DNA of 64,000 bases from Candidatus Poribacteria bacterium. GTDB lineage: Bacteria > Poribacteria > WGA-4E > WGA-3G. Both the position numbers and the translations under genes were made by a program. Location of the stretch: contig PYJA01000025.1 in the NCBI GenBank assembly GCA_003635185.1, positions 1 through 64,000 of the forward strand, given 5' to 3'. Shown one piece after another: positions 1 to 9,000 of the stretch (positions are counted from its first letter, which is position 1; the number at the start of each line of letters is the position of its first letter). Below the pieces are notes generated by a model. That model was not told the DNA's origin, searched no databases, and saw nothing but the letters and a program-made list of their open reading frames with translations.

Positions 1-495
1 GTCGTCATGTTCCTCTTCGTGTTCCTCTTCGTGTTCCTCTTCGTGTTCATGTTCATCGAGATGGATCCTAATAATAGAGGAATCGTAACCCGATAGACTC
101 AAACTGAAGAATTCCGCCCCATCATGGTCATGGTCATGGTCATGTCCATCTTCACCCGGCGGGGCCTCTACTTCATCGAGATGGAGTTCGTTTTCATCCG
201 CGTCAAGAAAATGTACATCGATCTGAATCTCTTCACCAACGGGAACGGTGAGACCGCCTTCGTGGTGGCCTTGATGTTGATGATAGACCACTTTTCCATT
301 GATTTCCAGGTTAAAGCCGTCGGCATCGGCGTGAATGGGGGCATCCCCATTGTCGTGATCGTGATCGGGATCGTCAATAATGGGGTTGTCATCTTCGCCG
401 CAACCGCCAATAAAAGGAAGCATCGCAACAAAAGCAAGTAAAAATAAACGTGAAATAGTGACAGTAAAGTCACGTTCAAAAAAATACGTAAACAT
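1..495 (-). CDS. His/Asp/Glu-rich putative lipoprotein, metal-binding (3' end outside window)
   Basis: Reading leftwards from ATG at 495, the frame is open to the window edge (165 codons), so the C-terminus is missing. The N-terminus has a hydrophobic segment ending in IGGC (Cys32), a plausible lipobox, followed at once by an acidic stretch. Two histidine-rich patches are visible: HD repeats around residues 43-46 and 119-124, and a run of E/H repeats (H-E-E-E units) at the edge. GGAGA about 8 bases upstream supports the start. Such His/acidic repeats are typical of periplasmic zinc/copper/nickel-binding proteins. The next gene upstream on this strand, 839-1186, is also His/Cys-rich, which supports a metal role. 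The metal and exact function cannot be read from sequence. Confidence 0.7.
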   Translation of the reverse strand, partial: MFTYFFERDFTVTISRLFLLAFVAMLPFIGGCGEDDNPIIDDPDHDHDNGDAPIHADADGFNLEINGKVVYHQHQGHHEGGLTVPVGEEIQIDVHFLDADENELHLDEVEAPPGEDGHDHDHDHDGAEFFSLSLSGYDSSIIRIHLDEHEHEEEHEEEHEEEHDD

Positions 496-838
496 TGTAT
501 TCTCCAATTTTTGTTTTGCGGCACGAAATACGTGCCTAAATTTTTTATAGGTATAGCACAAAGTGTGCTTGATACAATACAGAAATTTTCATAGTAGATG
601 CATAGGTGCAAAGATAGCACTCACAGAAAGGTGCGTAAAATATCGCACTTCCTACACATCACTTAAACTATAGGTAAATCGCAGAAGGAAATGGAAACGA
701 TAGGGACGAAGACGCGCAAATCTATGCAAGCACGATTATACCTATCCATTGTTCGCCTTTATGGCTTCTACAAAGTTAGGTCCTTCTGCAAGAAATTACA
801 ACCAAAGATAGATCCTATCTTTATATTTCAAATTATTC
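496..838. other. Intergenic region with leader hairpin and operator-like palindrome
   Basis: Non-coding stretch between two co-oriented His-rich genes. It holds the promoter/operator candidate at 550-577 and a short leader hairpin near 513-530. I see no further gene or repeat in 600-838. Confidence 0.5.
550..577 (-). promoter_or_regulatory. Possible promoter with internal palindrome (operator candidate)
   Basis: On the minus strand a TTGTAT (572-577) and a TATACC (550-555) are spaced 16 bases apart. The spacer is largely the imperfect palindrome AGCACAAAGTGTGCT (555-569). A palindrome between -35 and -10 is a usual repressor position, and the gene downstream is the His-rich lipoprotein. A second hairpin, GGCACG-TATTT-CGTGCC on this strand, lies further down the leader. 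The regulator is unknown. Confidence 0.35.
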
Positions 839-1186
839 TTAGATGGAATTAGAGGATATAGGTGGAGCGCGACTCTGGATATTTGTCGCCGGTATTGAGG
901 GGACAAAAACAACCTTGCTGGGTAAAGGTTTATCAGAGCAAGGTGAAGGGAGGACTATAGCAGTTGGTTGGATTACGAATTCTACAGACGAATTGATAAA
1001 TACACAAGCTGCACAACTTTCCGAACAGTGAGAGGATTCACCGTGTTCAGACTCATGATTGTGTTCACACTCATGATTGTGTTCACACTCATGGTCGTGC
1101 AACAGCGGACTAAAACCAAGCACTGTTACATAACAAACTATCGCAAATAATATGAAGATATTAGAAACAAATTTGCGGTTTTTCAA
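839..1186 (-). CDS. Small secreted/membrane His-Cys-rich protein, DUF2946-like
   Basis: 115 aa, read from a TTG start at 1186 with a weak AGG upstream. Residues 4-25 form a signal/anchor helix. It is followed by a dense metal-ligand patch (about residues 28-62) with repeated HxxEC/HN(H)E units and a C-x3-C-x2-C cluster. The tail is Pro/Ser-rich. The layout (short N-terminal helix, HDH and CxxC-type motifs) resembles DUF2946 proteins, which often sit near copper or other metal transporters. With the lipoprotein at 1-495 it suggests a small metal-handling locus. No transporter is visible inside the window. The start is uncertain because no in-frame ATG exists upstream of the TTG. Confidence 0.6.
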   Translation of the reverse strand: MKNRKFVSNIFILFAIVCYVTVLGFSPLLHDHECEHNHECEHNHESEHGESSHCSESCAACVFINSSVEFVIQPTAIVLPSPCSDKPLPSKVVFVPSIPATNIQSRAPPISSNSI

Positions 1187-1322
1187 GAATGCATACCTAT
1201 TGATCCTGTGTATTTGTAATATATTATACTATACAAATCAGGTAATTGCAAATGTTTTTGAAGATATAGCAGCGGCATCCAATTGTCTAAATAAGTTTGT
1301 GCATATTCTGTATATATCAGAT

Positions 1323-1379
1323 AGGACTTACGCATTTTCTCTTAAAGTCCCCCTTGACAAGGGGGAATGCGTAAGTCCT
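1323..1379. repeat. Family B palindromic element (short copy)
   Basis: Ends are AGGACTTACGCATT and its inverted partner AATGCGTAAGTCCT. The interior carries CCCCCTTGACAAGGGGG, itself a hairpin. Longer copies with the same ends are at 18203-18322 and 38122-38262, and a solo right end at 1782-1807. No ORF inside; MITE- or REP-like. Confidence 0.8.
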
Positions 1380-1642
1380 GTCTGATAGACTTTACCTCAA
1401 AGTTTATATTACTTATTATTCTTTAGAGGTAAAAATGACGAAAGAAGAATCTTGCCACTTCCTTATGAAGTCTTGCACACGAGTCTCAGCTTCTTCTAAG
1501 GGGGCGCAAGGGGATGACGAAAGTTCCCCACACACCTCTATGGACACCAGTTGCAACTCTTGTTCCAACCGGTGAAAAACTCCCATTCCAGACAAAATCC
1601 TTATTCTTTGTATAGTAAAGCATATAATTACTTGGACATTTC

Positions 1643-1702
1643 TGTAGCATAACCTGTTAGGTTGTGCAGAAACGGAAACACAACCTAACAGGTTATGCTA
1701 CA
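1643..1702. repeat. Perfect 24-bp inverted repeat
   Basis: Two perfectly complementary 24-base arms (1643-1666 and 1679-1702) separated by 12 bases. The core of the arm is AACCTGTTAGGTTGTG. A related half-arm (CACAATCTAACAGATTATGC type) occurs near 60911. A mobile palindrome or a strong bidirectional transcription stop are both possible; no U-run follows directly. Confidence 0.75.
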
Positions 1703-1781
1703 ACACACATGCAGTCCGTTTGGTTTGCTAAACGCATGGATAAAATGTTCAGGTAATTCTAAAATCTACTATAAGAAAGCG

Positions 1782-1807
1782 CAAGCGAGGGGAATGCGTA
1801 AGTCCTG
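1782..1807. repeat. Solo right end of family B element
   Basis: CAAGCGAGGGGAATGCGTAAG followed by TCCTG matches the right terminus of the 18203-18322 copy without a left partner, so it looks like a decayed or partial copy. Confidence 0.6.
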
Positions 1808-1810
1808 CGT

Positions 1811-2689
1811 TCAATGTTTTCGCTGAATAAAACCTGTGCGTTGTAGGTCATGTAAAATTACAGACTCGGACGGAATATCTGTCCTTATACGCACATAACC
1901 GATACCTCGCTTTGTGCAAAAACGGTGTAAGTCTTCACAAAAATCTTTCTGTTGGTTTTGGTAGTGCGCGATTGTCTCATCGTTAATTGTAATTTCTTTT
2001 GTTTCACCCGTTTCAGCATCTTCCAATCGCCACTCGCCCGCAGGCGGCGGTTCAATTTCTTCAAGGCATTGAACGTGAATTAATGTCAATGCGAATCCGC
2101 GACCTAACAAGGCATTAATACCTTCCGCATAGCCCGCGGAATCCAAAAAGTCACTAACAATGATCACAACACCTGCTTGAGGTTGGGACACTGCAAAATG
2201 TTTGAGACATTCCGTCAACTGTGTTGTCCCGTTTGTCTCAATTGTTACAAGTGTTTTCTGAAGACGCGAATATTGTGATTTGCCGTAAATTGGCGGCAGC
2301 GCTGAAAACAGACGTTCTGCTAACGTATAAAGTGTTACTCGATCCGAATTCGCTAAAGCGATATAGCCTAACGCGGCAATAATCTGTTTCGCGTAGACTA
2401 ACTTCGTAGGGGCACCAAACTTCATAGACTGGCTTGTATCCATCAAAATGGAGACCAACACCTCTTCATCCGCTTGAAATAATTTGATAAACAACTTTTC
2501 CAGACGTGCATAGACGTTCCAGTCAAGATAACGGAGATCATCTCCATGTTCATAGAGTCGATAATCGGCAAATTCAACGCCAGTTCCGCGGTTGAGACTT
2601 CGGCGATCCCCCCTGAATTTTCCACGAACAGGTTGTTGGCAATGGATGCGGAGTTGTTCAAGTTTGGTGAGAAATTCAGGACTTAACAT
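1811..2689 (-). CDS. DUF58 domain protein (MoxR-associated vWA-like)
   Basis: 292 aa. Residues 37-62 carry the DUF58 signature (GVEFADYR...YEHGDD...DWNVYAR). A vWA-like MIDAS start, DTSQS, is at residues 84-88, and residues 170-180 give the second strand of the fold. DUF58 proteins normally work with a MoxR-type AAA+ ATPase, often encoded just upstream, and are thought to help assemble or activate partner complexes. No MoxR gene is next to it here; the upstream minus-strand neighbours are the 2750-3381 pair. No signal peptide or membrane segment, so it is cytoplasmic. Full length for the family; only the role is inferred. Confidence 0.85.
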   Translation of the reverse strand: MLSPEFLTKLEQLRIHCQQPVRGKFRGDRRSLNRGTGVEFADYRLYEHGDDLRYLDWNVYARLEKLFIKLFQADEEVLVSILMDTSQSMKFGAPTKLVYAKQIIAALGYIALANSDRVTLYTLAERLFSALPPIYGKSQYSRLQKTLVTIETNGTTQLTECLKHFAVSQPQAGVVIIVSDFLDSAGYAEGINALLGRGFALTLIHVQCLEEIEPPPAGEWRLEDAETGETKEITINDETIAHYQNQQKDFCEDLHRFCTKRGIGYVRIRTDIPSESVILHDLQRTGFIQRKH

Positions 2690-2749
2690 TTTTTTAATTT
2701 ACGTCCGTATCAACATTTATGTACGTATTGCTGCTGGTTAGGCAATATT

Positions 2750-3118
2750 TTACGGCAAAACGTCAATTGTTACATTGCCATTTGTTACCACATCCAGCGT
2801 CACGCGACTTCCATGAAGCAAGGACATACCAACTAACAATTCAGCGTCTGATCGCAGAACGTACACGATGCGTTCTATGTTGTGCCATAACACTTTCGCG
2901 CGATACAGATCAAGAGTAACATTGCTCCCATCGCCAAGGATCACGTTTCGGGTACCAATCAGTTGGAGGCTGAGGTGGTTAATCAAATCGCTCGGTAGCA
3001 TCAAATAACCAGTAAAACCTGTATCAAGGACCGCCTCAATTTTCGCTCGTTGAGCCAAGCCAATAACTTCCAATTCAATCACGGCTTCTCGATTCGCCTT
3101 AATTTTTCCTATAATCAT
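2750..3118 (-). CDS. Retropepsin-like clan AA aspartic protease
   Basis: 122 aa. The catalytic DTG is at residues 32-34 (AVLDTGFTG) followed by the hydrophobic strand YLMLP. A second conserved strand, LLVGMSLL, near residues 93-100 matches the family's C-terminal pattern. Single-domain retropepsin-like proteins of this type would dimerise to form the active site. Its ATG overlaps the last bases of the 3115-3381 gene, so the two are co-translated. Small proteases of this group commonly pair with such a short partner; the substrate is unknown. Confidence 0.75.
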   Translation of the reverse strand: MIIGKIKANREAVIELEVIGLAQRAKIEAVLDTGFTGYLMLPSDLINHLSLQLIGTRNVILGDGSNVTLDLYRAKVLWHNIERIVYVLRSDAELLVGMSLLHGSRVTLDVVTNGNVTIDVLP

Positions 3119-3381
3119 TGTGTCGGCACCGAAATTCTAAAGCCGAGACGATAGGCGGCTCCAAAGCCAATTTGCAAACCGTAAGTGACAGCATCAGGAT
3201 GCTTGGCCAACAGGCGTTCTGTAGCGACTAAATCCTCGTCAGCGATTTCATAATCTTCCGTTTTAATGTCAACCACAAAAAACTGTCCTTTGTACTGAGA
3301 TTCAAGTTCGTCACGAAACTGTTGATAAATTTCCTCACCGCGAGCGACAATGGCTTCGGAGGTATAATCAGAATATGACAT
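3115..3381 (-). CDS. Small hypothetical protein paired with retropepsin-like gene
   Basis: 88 aa, ATG at 3381 preceded by AAAGGAGAACACC, a good Shine-Dalgarno. Residues 10-35 are predicted helical and polar, then strand-rich (FFVVDIKTEDYEIA), ending GAAYRLGFRISV. The stop overlaps the start of the downstream protease gene by 4 bases. I do not recognise the family with certainty. The size and the 4-base overlap recall two-gene modules such as toxin-antitoxin pairs, but no DNA-binding motif is visible. Confidence 0.6.
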   Translation of the reverse strand: MSYSDYTSEAIVARGEEIYQQFRDELESQYKGQFFVVDIKTEDYEIADEDLVATERLLAKHPDAVTYGLQIGFGAAYRLGFRISVPTQ

Positions 3382-3806
3382 GGTGTTCTCCTTTTATAAC
3401 CCAAGTTGCTACCTATAAGTTTTTAGACAAGCAGACACCGTTTTGAAATAGAGAATAATTCATTTTTCGCAAGTTTTCGTAGCGCAAACTGTCAATTTGC
3501 GTCCTCACAGACACAATCTAAATGAAGATTAAGAAAATATTTCGGTAATTCTAATTTTTCCCAAACCCGGTAGGTGCGGTTTCCTAATCAATGCAGAATA
3601 CCACACGGGGAATGCTATATAGCATTCATACCGTTGATTTGGCGTATTCTGCTGGATATTCTCCAAAATTACCGAATTAATAAATTAATCTTCATACAGA
3701 TTGTGCTACAAAGAGAATGTTAGTAAACCCAACTCAACCCACTCATCAACGATGGTTGCGAAACTAATAAACATCAGCATTCCGGCTATCATAAAGTCCT
3801 ATGATA
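3382..3806. other. Intergenic region holding a family C element
   Basis: No gene seen. Positions 3512-3705 are a family C inverted-repeat element with a smaller palindrome inside; the flanks 3382-3511 and 3706-3806 show nothing recognisable. Confidence 0.6.
3512..3705. repeat. Family C inverted-repeat element containing the small 'core' palindrome
   Basis: Outer ends CACAATCT (3512-3519) and AGATTGTG (3698-3705). Inside them is GAAGATTAA...TTCGGTAATT facing AATTACCGAA...TTAATCTTC. The centre holds GCAGAATACC...GTATTCTGC split by a roughly 38-bp unit (3603-3640) that starts ACACGGGGAATGC and ends ATACCGTTGATTT. Relatives: 54203-54315 and 60767-60900. No ORF. Confidence 0.75.
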
Positions 3807-5972
3807 CTATTTCAGAATCAACATTTTGCGCGTAGCAGTGAAATCCCCTGCTGTTAGGGTGTAGAAATAAATTCCACTTGCAACAGACTCACCCACGTCA
3901 TTCCTGCCATCCCAATACGCCGCACGATTTCGGGTCTTGTATACACCTGCAGGCAGATGTCCTAATGCTAAGGTTCTGACTATTTTACCATTCGCAGCAT
4001 AGATTGTCAAACTCACCTCAGCTGGCTTCGCGAGCTGATACGGTATCCACGTCTCTGGATTGAACGGATTAGGATAATTCGCAAAAAGTGCTGTTTTCCT
4101 TACTGTTTTATCTACTGTTTTCTTAGATGTCAAAGATATTAAGATATTTTCAAGGTTCGTTATTCCTTTTTGGAATTCGATTGAGCCGTCGTATCTCGCC
4201 CATGCAAGTGTTATCCAATCTTGGACGATTGCGGGAGAGAGCGCGGCAGGTGCAGCTGCCTGAGCGTCTATATGCTGTGCAACCTCGACAAGGTCTGATA
4301 TGTCAATAACGCCATCACTGTTTAAGTCTAAACTGGAAAATGCGGGTTTGATATCTCGCCCAAAATAGAATGATATCTCAAGCATATCAAGGACACTCAC
4401 TTTTCCATCTCCATTTATATCTGCAGGATGTGGGGCTGGCAGACTATAATTTGGAATACGCACATCAAATTTCGTAGCAGGATCAAGTCCAAAAAAGCCT
4501 GACCACCACCCCTTGCCTTCGTAGACAGCAACTAATAGATAATTGTCTCCTTTTTTCAATGTAACACGAAAATTCTCTTGATAATTTTCTGCATCTCCGT
4601 CTACATCTCCGCTATATACCGCCTCGCCGTTGAGCCACACCTTTACAACATCGCTGCCCCCAACAAACATCGTTGATTCCTTTTCCTCCTGAGAATCCAA
4701 GATGATCGAACCGTATGCCACATGATGATTGACATCGTCTATTCCAAGCCCTATCTCGTTTACAAGCTCATTGATGTTATTACCACCTCTTCGAGAAAGT
4801 TTACCGACTGTCCACACCCTTTTCCCAATTTGGGTGCCTTGGGTTGCCCCCTGGGTCGCAACCATCTGTTCTGTTACATTACCTTCACTTGCTTGTTCCA
4901 AAAAATCGATGCCTGAAGATGCTGCCGCCTCTCCAGACTTTTCTTCTCCTATAGGGACTATCACCCACAGCCACGGCCCCAATATTTTCGGGGCATCAAT
5001 TATGAATCCTGGATTGTTGTCCCCAAGAATAACTGTACCTCCAAGACGCAGGACATTCAATTTGGTAAAATCTGCTATCCTATTGTCTTCAAGATCTATA
5101 AATCTCAAATTACGCAATTCGGCAAGTGCGGATACATCTGAGATTTCGTTCTGTTTTAGACTCAAACGGGTCAATCCTGTTAGGCTTGCCAGCGGAGATA
5201 TATCCTCTATTTCGTTGCGGAAGAGATATAGCTCTCTCAAACCTGTTAATCCCTCTAAAGGAGAAAGGTCCTTTATTCCTGCGCTACCGATATCAATCAA
5301 CCTGAGCTTAGGTAGACTTGCCAAGGGGGTTAGATCTGATATAGGAGTACCAAATGAGTGAAAATTTATTAGACTAATTAATCCTTCGAGGGGAGACAAG
5401 TCAGCTGCTTTATTATTGGATGTTGCTAATCCCTCCAGGTTATGCATCGTTAATTCCCTCAGTCTTTTTAAATTCCTAAGGGGGGATAGGTCTTCAATAA
5501 AATCATTATTCGAGATATTCAAGGATTCCAAGTTGATTAATCCTGCCAAAGGTGTGAGATCAGATACAAAAGTATTGTCGATCACCAGAGATCTCATGAT
5601 GATTTTGCCTTTGAGCGGTGAAATATCTTCTATAACGTTTTCACCCAAGTTGACGCTATTGAGTCGCTTCAATTCTGTCAGTTCGGATATGTCATCTATC
5701 AGATTGTTGCGAAGGTTAAGGTCTTGTAGATTCGTTGCCAACGCAAGTCCTGTCAGGTTTCCAATCTGCTTATCACCCGCTTGAAGGTCCAGCAAAGTTT
5801 GCATCTCTGCTTTTGTAATCGGAACACTTTCTGTTTTACCGAGTGCTTCTGCTATTGCGGTACGCAGGTTCGGGTCGGGGATGTTAACGACTTGTGCCAA
5901 TGCTCCCAGTGGCAGAATAAAAAGTACCGTCCAAAGGACGAATATACAGGTTAACAATTTCGTTCGTAGCAT
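3807..5972 (-). CDS. Secreted leucine-rich-repeat protein with dockerin-like repeats and FlgD-like C-terminus
   Basis: 721 aa. Signal peptide 1-26 (cleavage after ALA). Residues about 45-310 are internalin-type LRRs, roughly 22 residues each (LxxLxxLxLxxNxIxDIS-L). About 330-505 is a galactose-binding/carbohydrate-module-like region with a VKVWLNGE strand. About 513-570 has two Ca-binding loops of dockerin type (DINGDGKVS and DLNSDGVID). About 630-721 is the NYPNPFNPETW module ending in YFYTLTAGDF...RKMLIL, as seen in FlgD-like or Por/T9SS sorting tails. ATG at 5972 is preceded by AGGAGA. It shares this plan with the gene just upstream (6025-10254), so the two are paralogues in tandem. Probably exported and held at the surface; ligand unknown. 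Confidence 0.85.
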   Translation of the reverse strand: MLRTKLLTCIFVLWTVLFILPLGALAQVVNIPDPNLRTAIAEALGKTESVPITKAEMQTLLDLQAGDKQIGNLTGLALATNLQDLNLRNNLIDDISELTELKRLNSVNLGENVIEDISPLKGKIIMRSLVIDNTFVSDLTPLAGLINLESLNISNNDFIEDLSPLRNLKRLRELTMHNLEGLATSNNKAADLSPLEGLISLINFHSFGTPISDLTPLASLPKLRLIDIGSAGIKDLSPLEGLTGLRELYLFRNEIEDISPLASLTGLTRLSLKQNEISDVSALAELRNLRFIDLEDNRIADFTKLNVLRLGGTVILGDNNPGFIIDAPKILGPWLWVIVPIGEEKSGEAAASSGIDFLEQASEGNVTEQMVATQGATQGTQIGKRVWTVGKLSRRGGNNINELVNEIGLGIDDVNHHVAYGSIILDSQEEKESTMFVGGSDVVKVWLNGEAVYSGDVDGDAENYQENFRVTLKKGDNYLLVAVYEGKGWWSGFFGLDPATKFDVRIPNYSLPAPHPADINGDGKVSVLDMLEISFYFGRDIKPAFSSLDLNSDGVIDISDLVEVAQHIDAQAAAPAALSPAIVQDWITLAWARYDGSIEFQKGITNLENILISLTSKKTVDKTVRKTALFANYPNPFNPETWIPYQLAKPAEVSLTIYAANGKIVRTLALGHLPAGVYKTRNRAAYWDGRNDVGESVASGIYFYTLTAGDFTATRKMLILK

Positions 5973-5997
5973 TCATTCTATCTCCTGTCTTAAGATA

Positions 5998-6018
5998 GGC
6001 GCGCTTTAGCAGCGCGCC
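5998..6018 (-). terminator. GC-rich hairpin between the two LRR genes
   Basis: GGCGCGC and GCGCGCC separated by 7 bases form a strong stem in the 52-base gap between the two LRR genes. No clear U-run follows, so it may lower read-through or stabilise the upstream mRNA rather than stop all transcription. Confidence 0.45.
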
Positions 6019-6024
6019 ATAACG

Positions 6025-9000
6025 TTATTTCCGTATGAACATCTTGCGGGTAGCAGAAAAATCACCTGCGGTGAGAGTGTAAAAATAAACACCACTTGCA
6101 ACAGGTTCACCTAACGCATTTTTACCATCCCAATATGCCGCACGACTCCGACTCTGATAGATTCCAGCAGCCTGATGCCCTAACATCAACGTCCGCACCA
6201 CTGTGCCATTCGCAGCGTAGATAGTCAAGTTCACATTTGCGGGTTCCGAGAGATGATACGGTATCCATGTCTCCGGATTGAACGGATTAGGATAGTTCGC
6301 AAGCAGTGCAGATTTCTTTGGCACTATCAAAATCTCCAAAAGTTTCTGGAGATTCGCGATGCCCTTTCGAAAAGTGATAGAACCGTCATCTACAGCTTGT
6401 ACCTGTTCTATCCATTCCTGGACCATTACCGGGGTGACACCTGCCTTATCTATTGCGACAGTGGAAGGTGCCGATGCAGTGGACTCACCAAAGTGCTCTG
6501 CAACAATAACAAGGTCTCGGTTGTCAATTGTCCCGTCTTTATTCACGTCAGCCTGCGGGGCGGCAGATGCATCGGTACCTGCAGTAATGGCTTCTGCCAC
6601 TTGTACCAGATCCTGTGTGTCTACTTTTCCATCCTGATTCACATCCCACGCTGGCATGGGGAGTTCTTCGCCCTCCACAACGATGAGATACTCTGGTGGA
6701 AGAGAAGGAATTGGACTACCCAAGCGAGAACCCGCCTCAAAGTTTTCCAGTGTTAATAGACTCTCGCCGGGACCGATAACAGTAAAACTCACCGAGCACA
6801 ACGTGCCTTTTCCGCTGATCCCACCGCTGGAGAGTCGTAATGCGTTTATACCGGTGATTTTGCCGGTACTATTCTGAATTGTGCCACTAATAAAGCGGGT
6901 TTCTGTGTCCTCCGATGTCAGGAAATCACCCTCGCTCACCTCAACAGCTTCAAGAACATCAGGATTAAACACAAGGTCCGCTTGCCATCCTGCTAAATTC
7001 TTCACATTTTCTGTTTGCAGATGAAGCGTAAACGTATCTCCAACTTCAAAGCTCGTAGCATCTGTGGCAAATAAGAATCTGGTACCAGCACGGAACACCG
7101 TATATTTCGCGTCACTTGCAAAACCGAAATGACCAGCAAAACCACCATGTCCATGGTTGTCAAGAGCAACTAACAATACATTTTTCCCTTGTTTCAGCGT
7201 AACATCAAAAAAATCTTCGTAGTCAGCGGCGGCACGTACTCCGTAGGCTTCATGAACCAATTCGCCGTTGAGCCAAACCTTGACAGCATCATCGCTGCCG
7301 ACAAGCATTTTTGTATGCTGTTCGCTCGGCGAATCCAGGACGACTGAACCGTAGACAATATGGTCATATATCTCCGAACCTGTGCCCCAACCGAGTGATT
7401 CTGTCATTTCATTGATGTTATTCCCACCAGAAGCGGAAAGGGAATGCCACGTCCATGTGCTGTCTCCAACCGTTTTTCCGGCTGCAGCGCCGTTGGTAGC
7501 AACCTTAATTTCTGTAACTGCCCCCGCAGTTGCTTTCGCCAGAAAATCTGTACCAGCCGCCAATTCATTTCCCGGAACGATCACCCATAACCACGGTCCC
7601 GTTATTTTCGGACCATCAGCGGGGAACCCCGGATTCCCAGCCATCCGGATAAATGTATTCTCAGATAGTCCCTTTAAAGGTGTAAAATTTGTTATCGCAT
7701 TATTGCGAAGGTCTAACCGCTCCAAGTTGGTTAAACTACTGAGAGCGGATACATCTTGTATAAGATTGTTTTCAAGATACAACACCTTCAAATTGGTTAA
7801 ATCCGAGAGCCCTGACACGTCCGATATGAGATTGGCATCGAGATTTAACGTTGTCAAATTCTGTAGATTTTTCAGATCTGACAGTGCTTCACCTTCTATA
7901 GAGTTATTTACTAACTCTAACCATTCCAGCTGTGTTAAGTTCGCCAATCCGGAGAGATCCGAAATACTGCAGCCGTGAATTTCCAACCGCGTCAGAGATT
8001 CTAATCCTTCCAGAGATGGCAGCTCCGTTATCAATTTATCGTTGCCATATTCTATCCAGGATAGTCTCCGCAAAGATTTTAACATGGAGAAATCCTTTGT
8101 AGGTGTACGCCATGCATCTATCCGTTCTAAACTGGTTAATTCTGCAAGAGACGACACGTCCTCCACTGGATTGCCTGAAATCCCTATGCCTTCCAGTCTT
8201 TTGAGGTTCTTTAAAGGGGATAAATCAGTTATCTGATTCCCTTCAAGTCCAAGCCAATCCACTCTGGTTAAGTTTGCCAATGGGGTGACATCTGTTATCT
8301 GATTACCTCGCAGTTTGATGTTATTCAGTTGGGTTAAATCCTTCAACGGAGATAAGTCTGATATGGAATTATTGCGAAATTCTATCCGTTCCAAATTTGT
8401 TGCAAACTCAAGACCTCTTAAATCACTAATCCCTTGCTCGTCTGCTTCAATAATCTGCAACTTTTTCATATCTGCCGACGTGATTATAGCGCCGGGTGCC
8501 ATGTTGAGTGTCCGTTCTATTGCGGTGCGGAGGTTCAGGTCAGGGATATAAACTCCAATGAAATCATCATCTGGATCCGGAGGAAGTATTGGGTCATCAT
8601 GAGGCGTATACAGCGCAGCAATTACATCACCAAAGTTAGAAGTCCACGCATCCCGTTTCACATTTCCCCCTTCGCTCGTTAGTGCTAATAAACCTAAACT
8701 TTGTAAACGTGTATCTTCCCGTATCTTTTGAAGGAAGTCCTCCGTTTCTAAGCCGACAGCGGCCGCCGCGTGTGTTGCATCCAGTGCCCCCTGAAACGTT
8801 TCATGGAATCGATGTACCGGTTCAATATCTTCAATGTTTCCACCTGTCTTTTCAAGTGCTTCCTTATAACGTTTGGCATCGTCCTTCACAAGTGCATCCA
8901 TTACCGATTTTTCCACATAAAGGCGCAAAGCTTGCGTTTTGTTGTAAGGTGGGTTATCAGCTTGATCAATAGCAGCACGCACCGTATCTTCAAACTCTCG

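Larger units (their letters stand above)
1187..1810. other. Repeat-rich intergenic region
   Basis: No convincing gene. Contains a complete short family B element (1323-1379), a perfect 24-bp inverted repeat (1643-1702) and a solo right end of family B (1782-1807). Confidence 0.6.

Noticed and set aside
168-620. 150-codon minus-strand frame overlapping the His-rich lipoprotein
   Set aside because: It is in a different frame from the real lipoprotein, which starts at 495 with a ribosome site and has a clear lipobox and His repeats.
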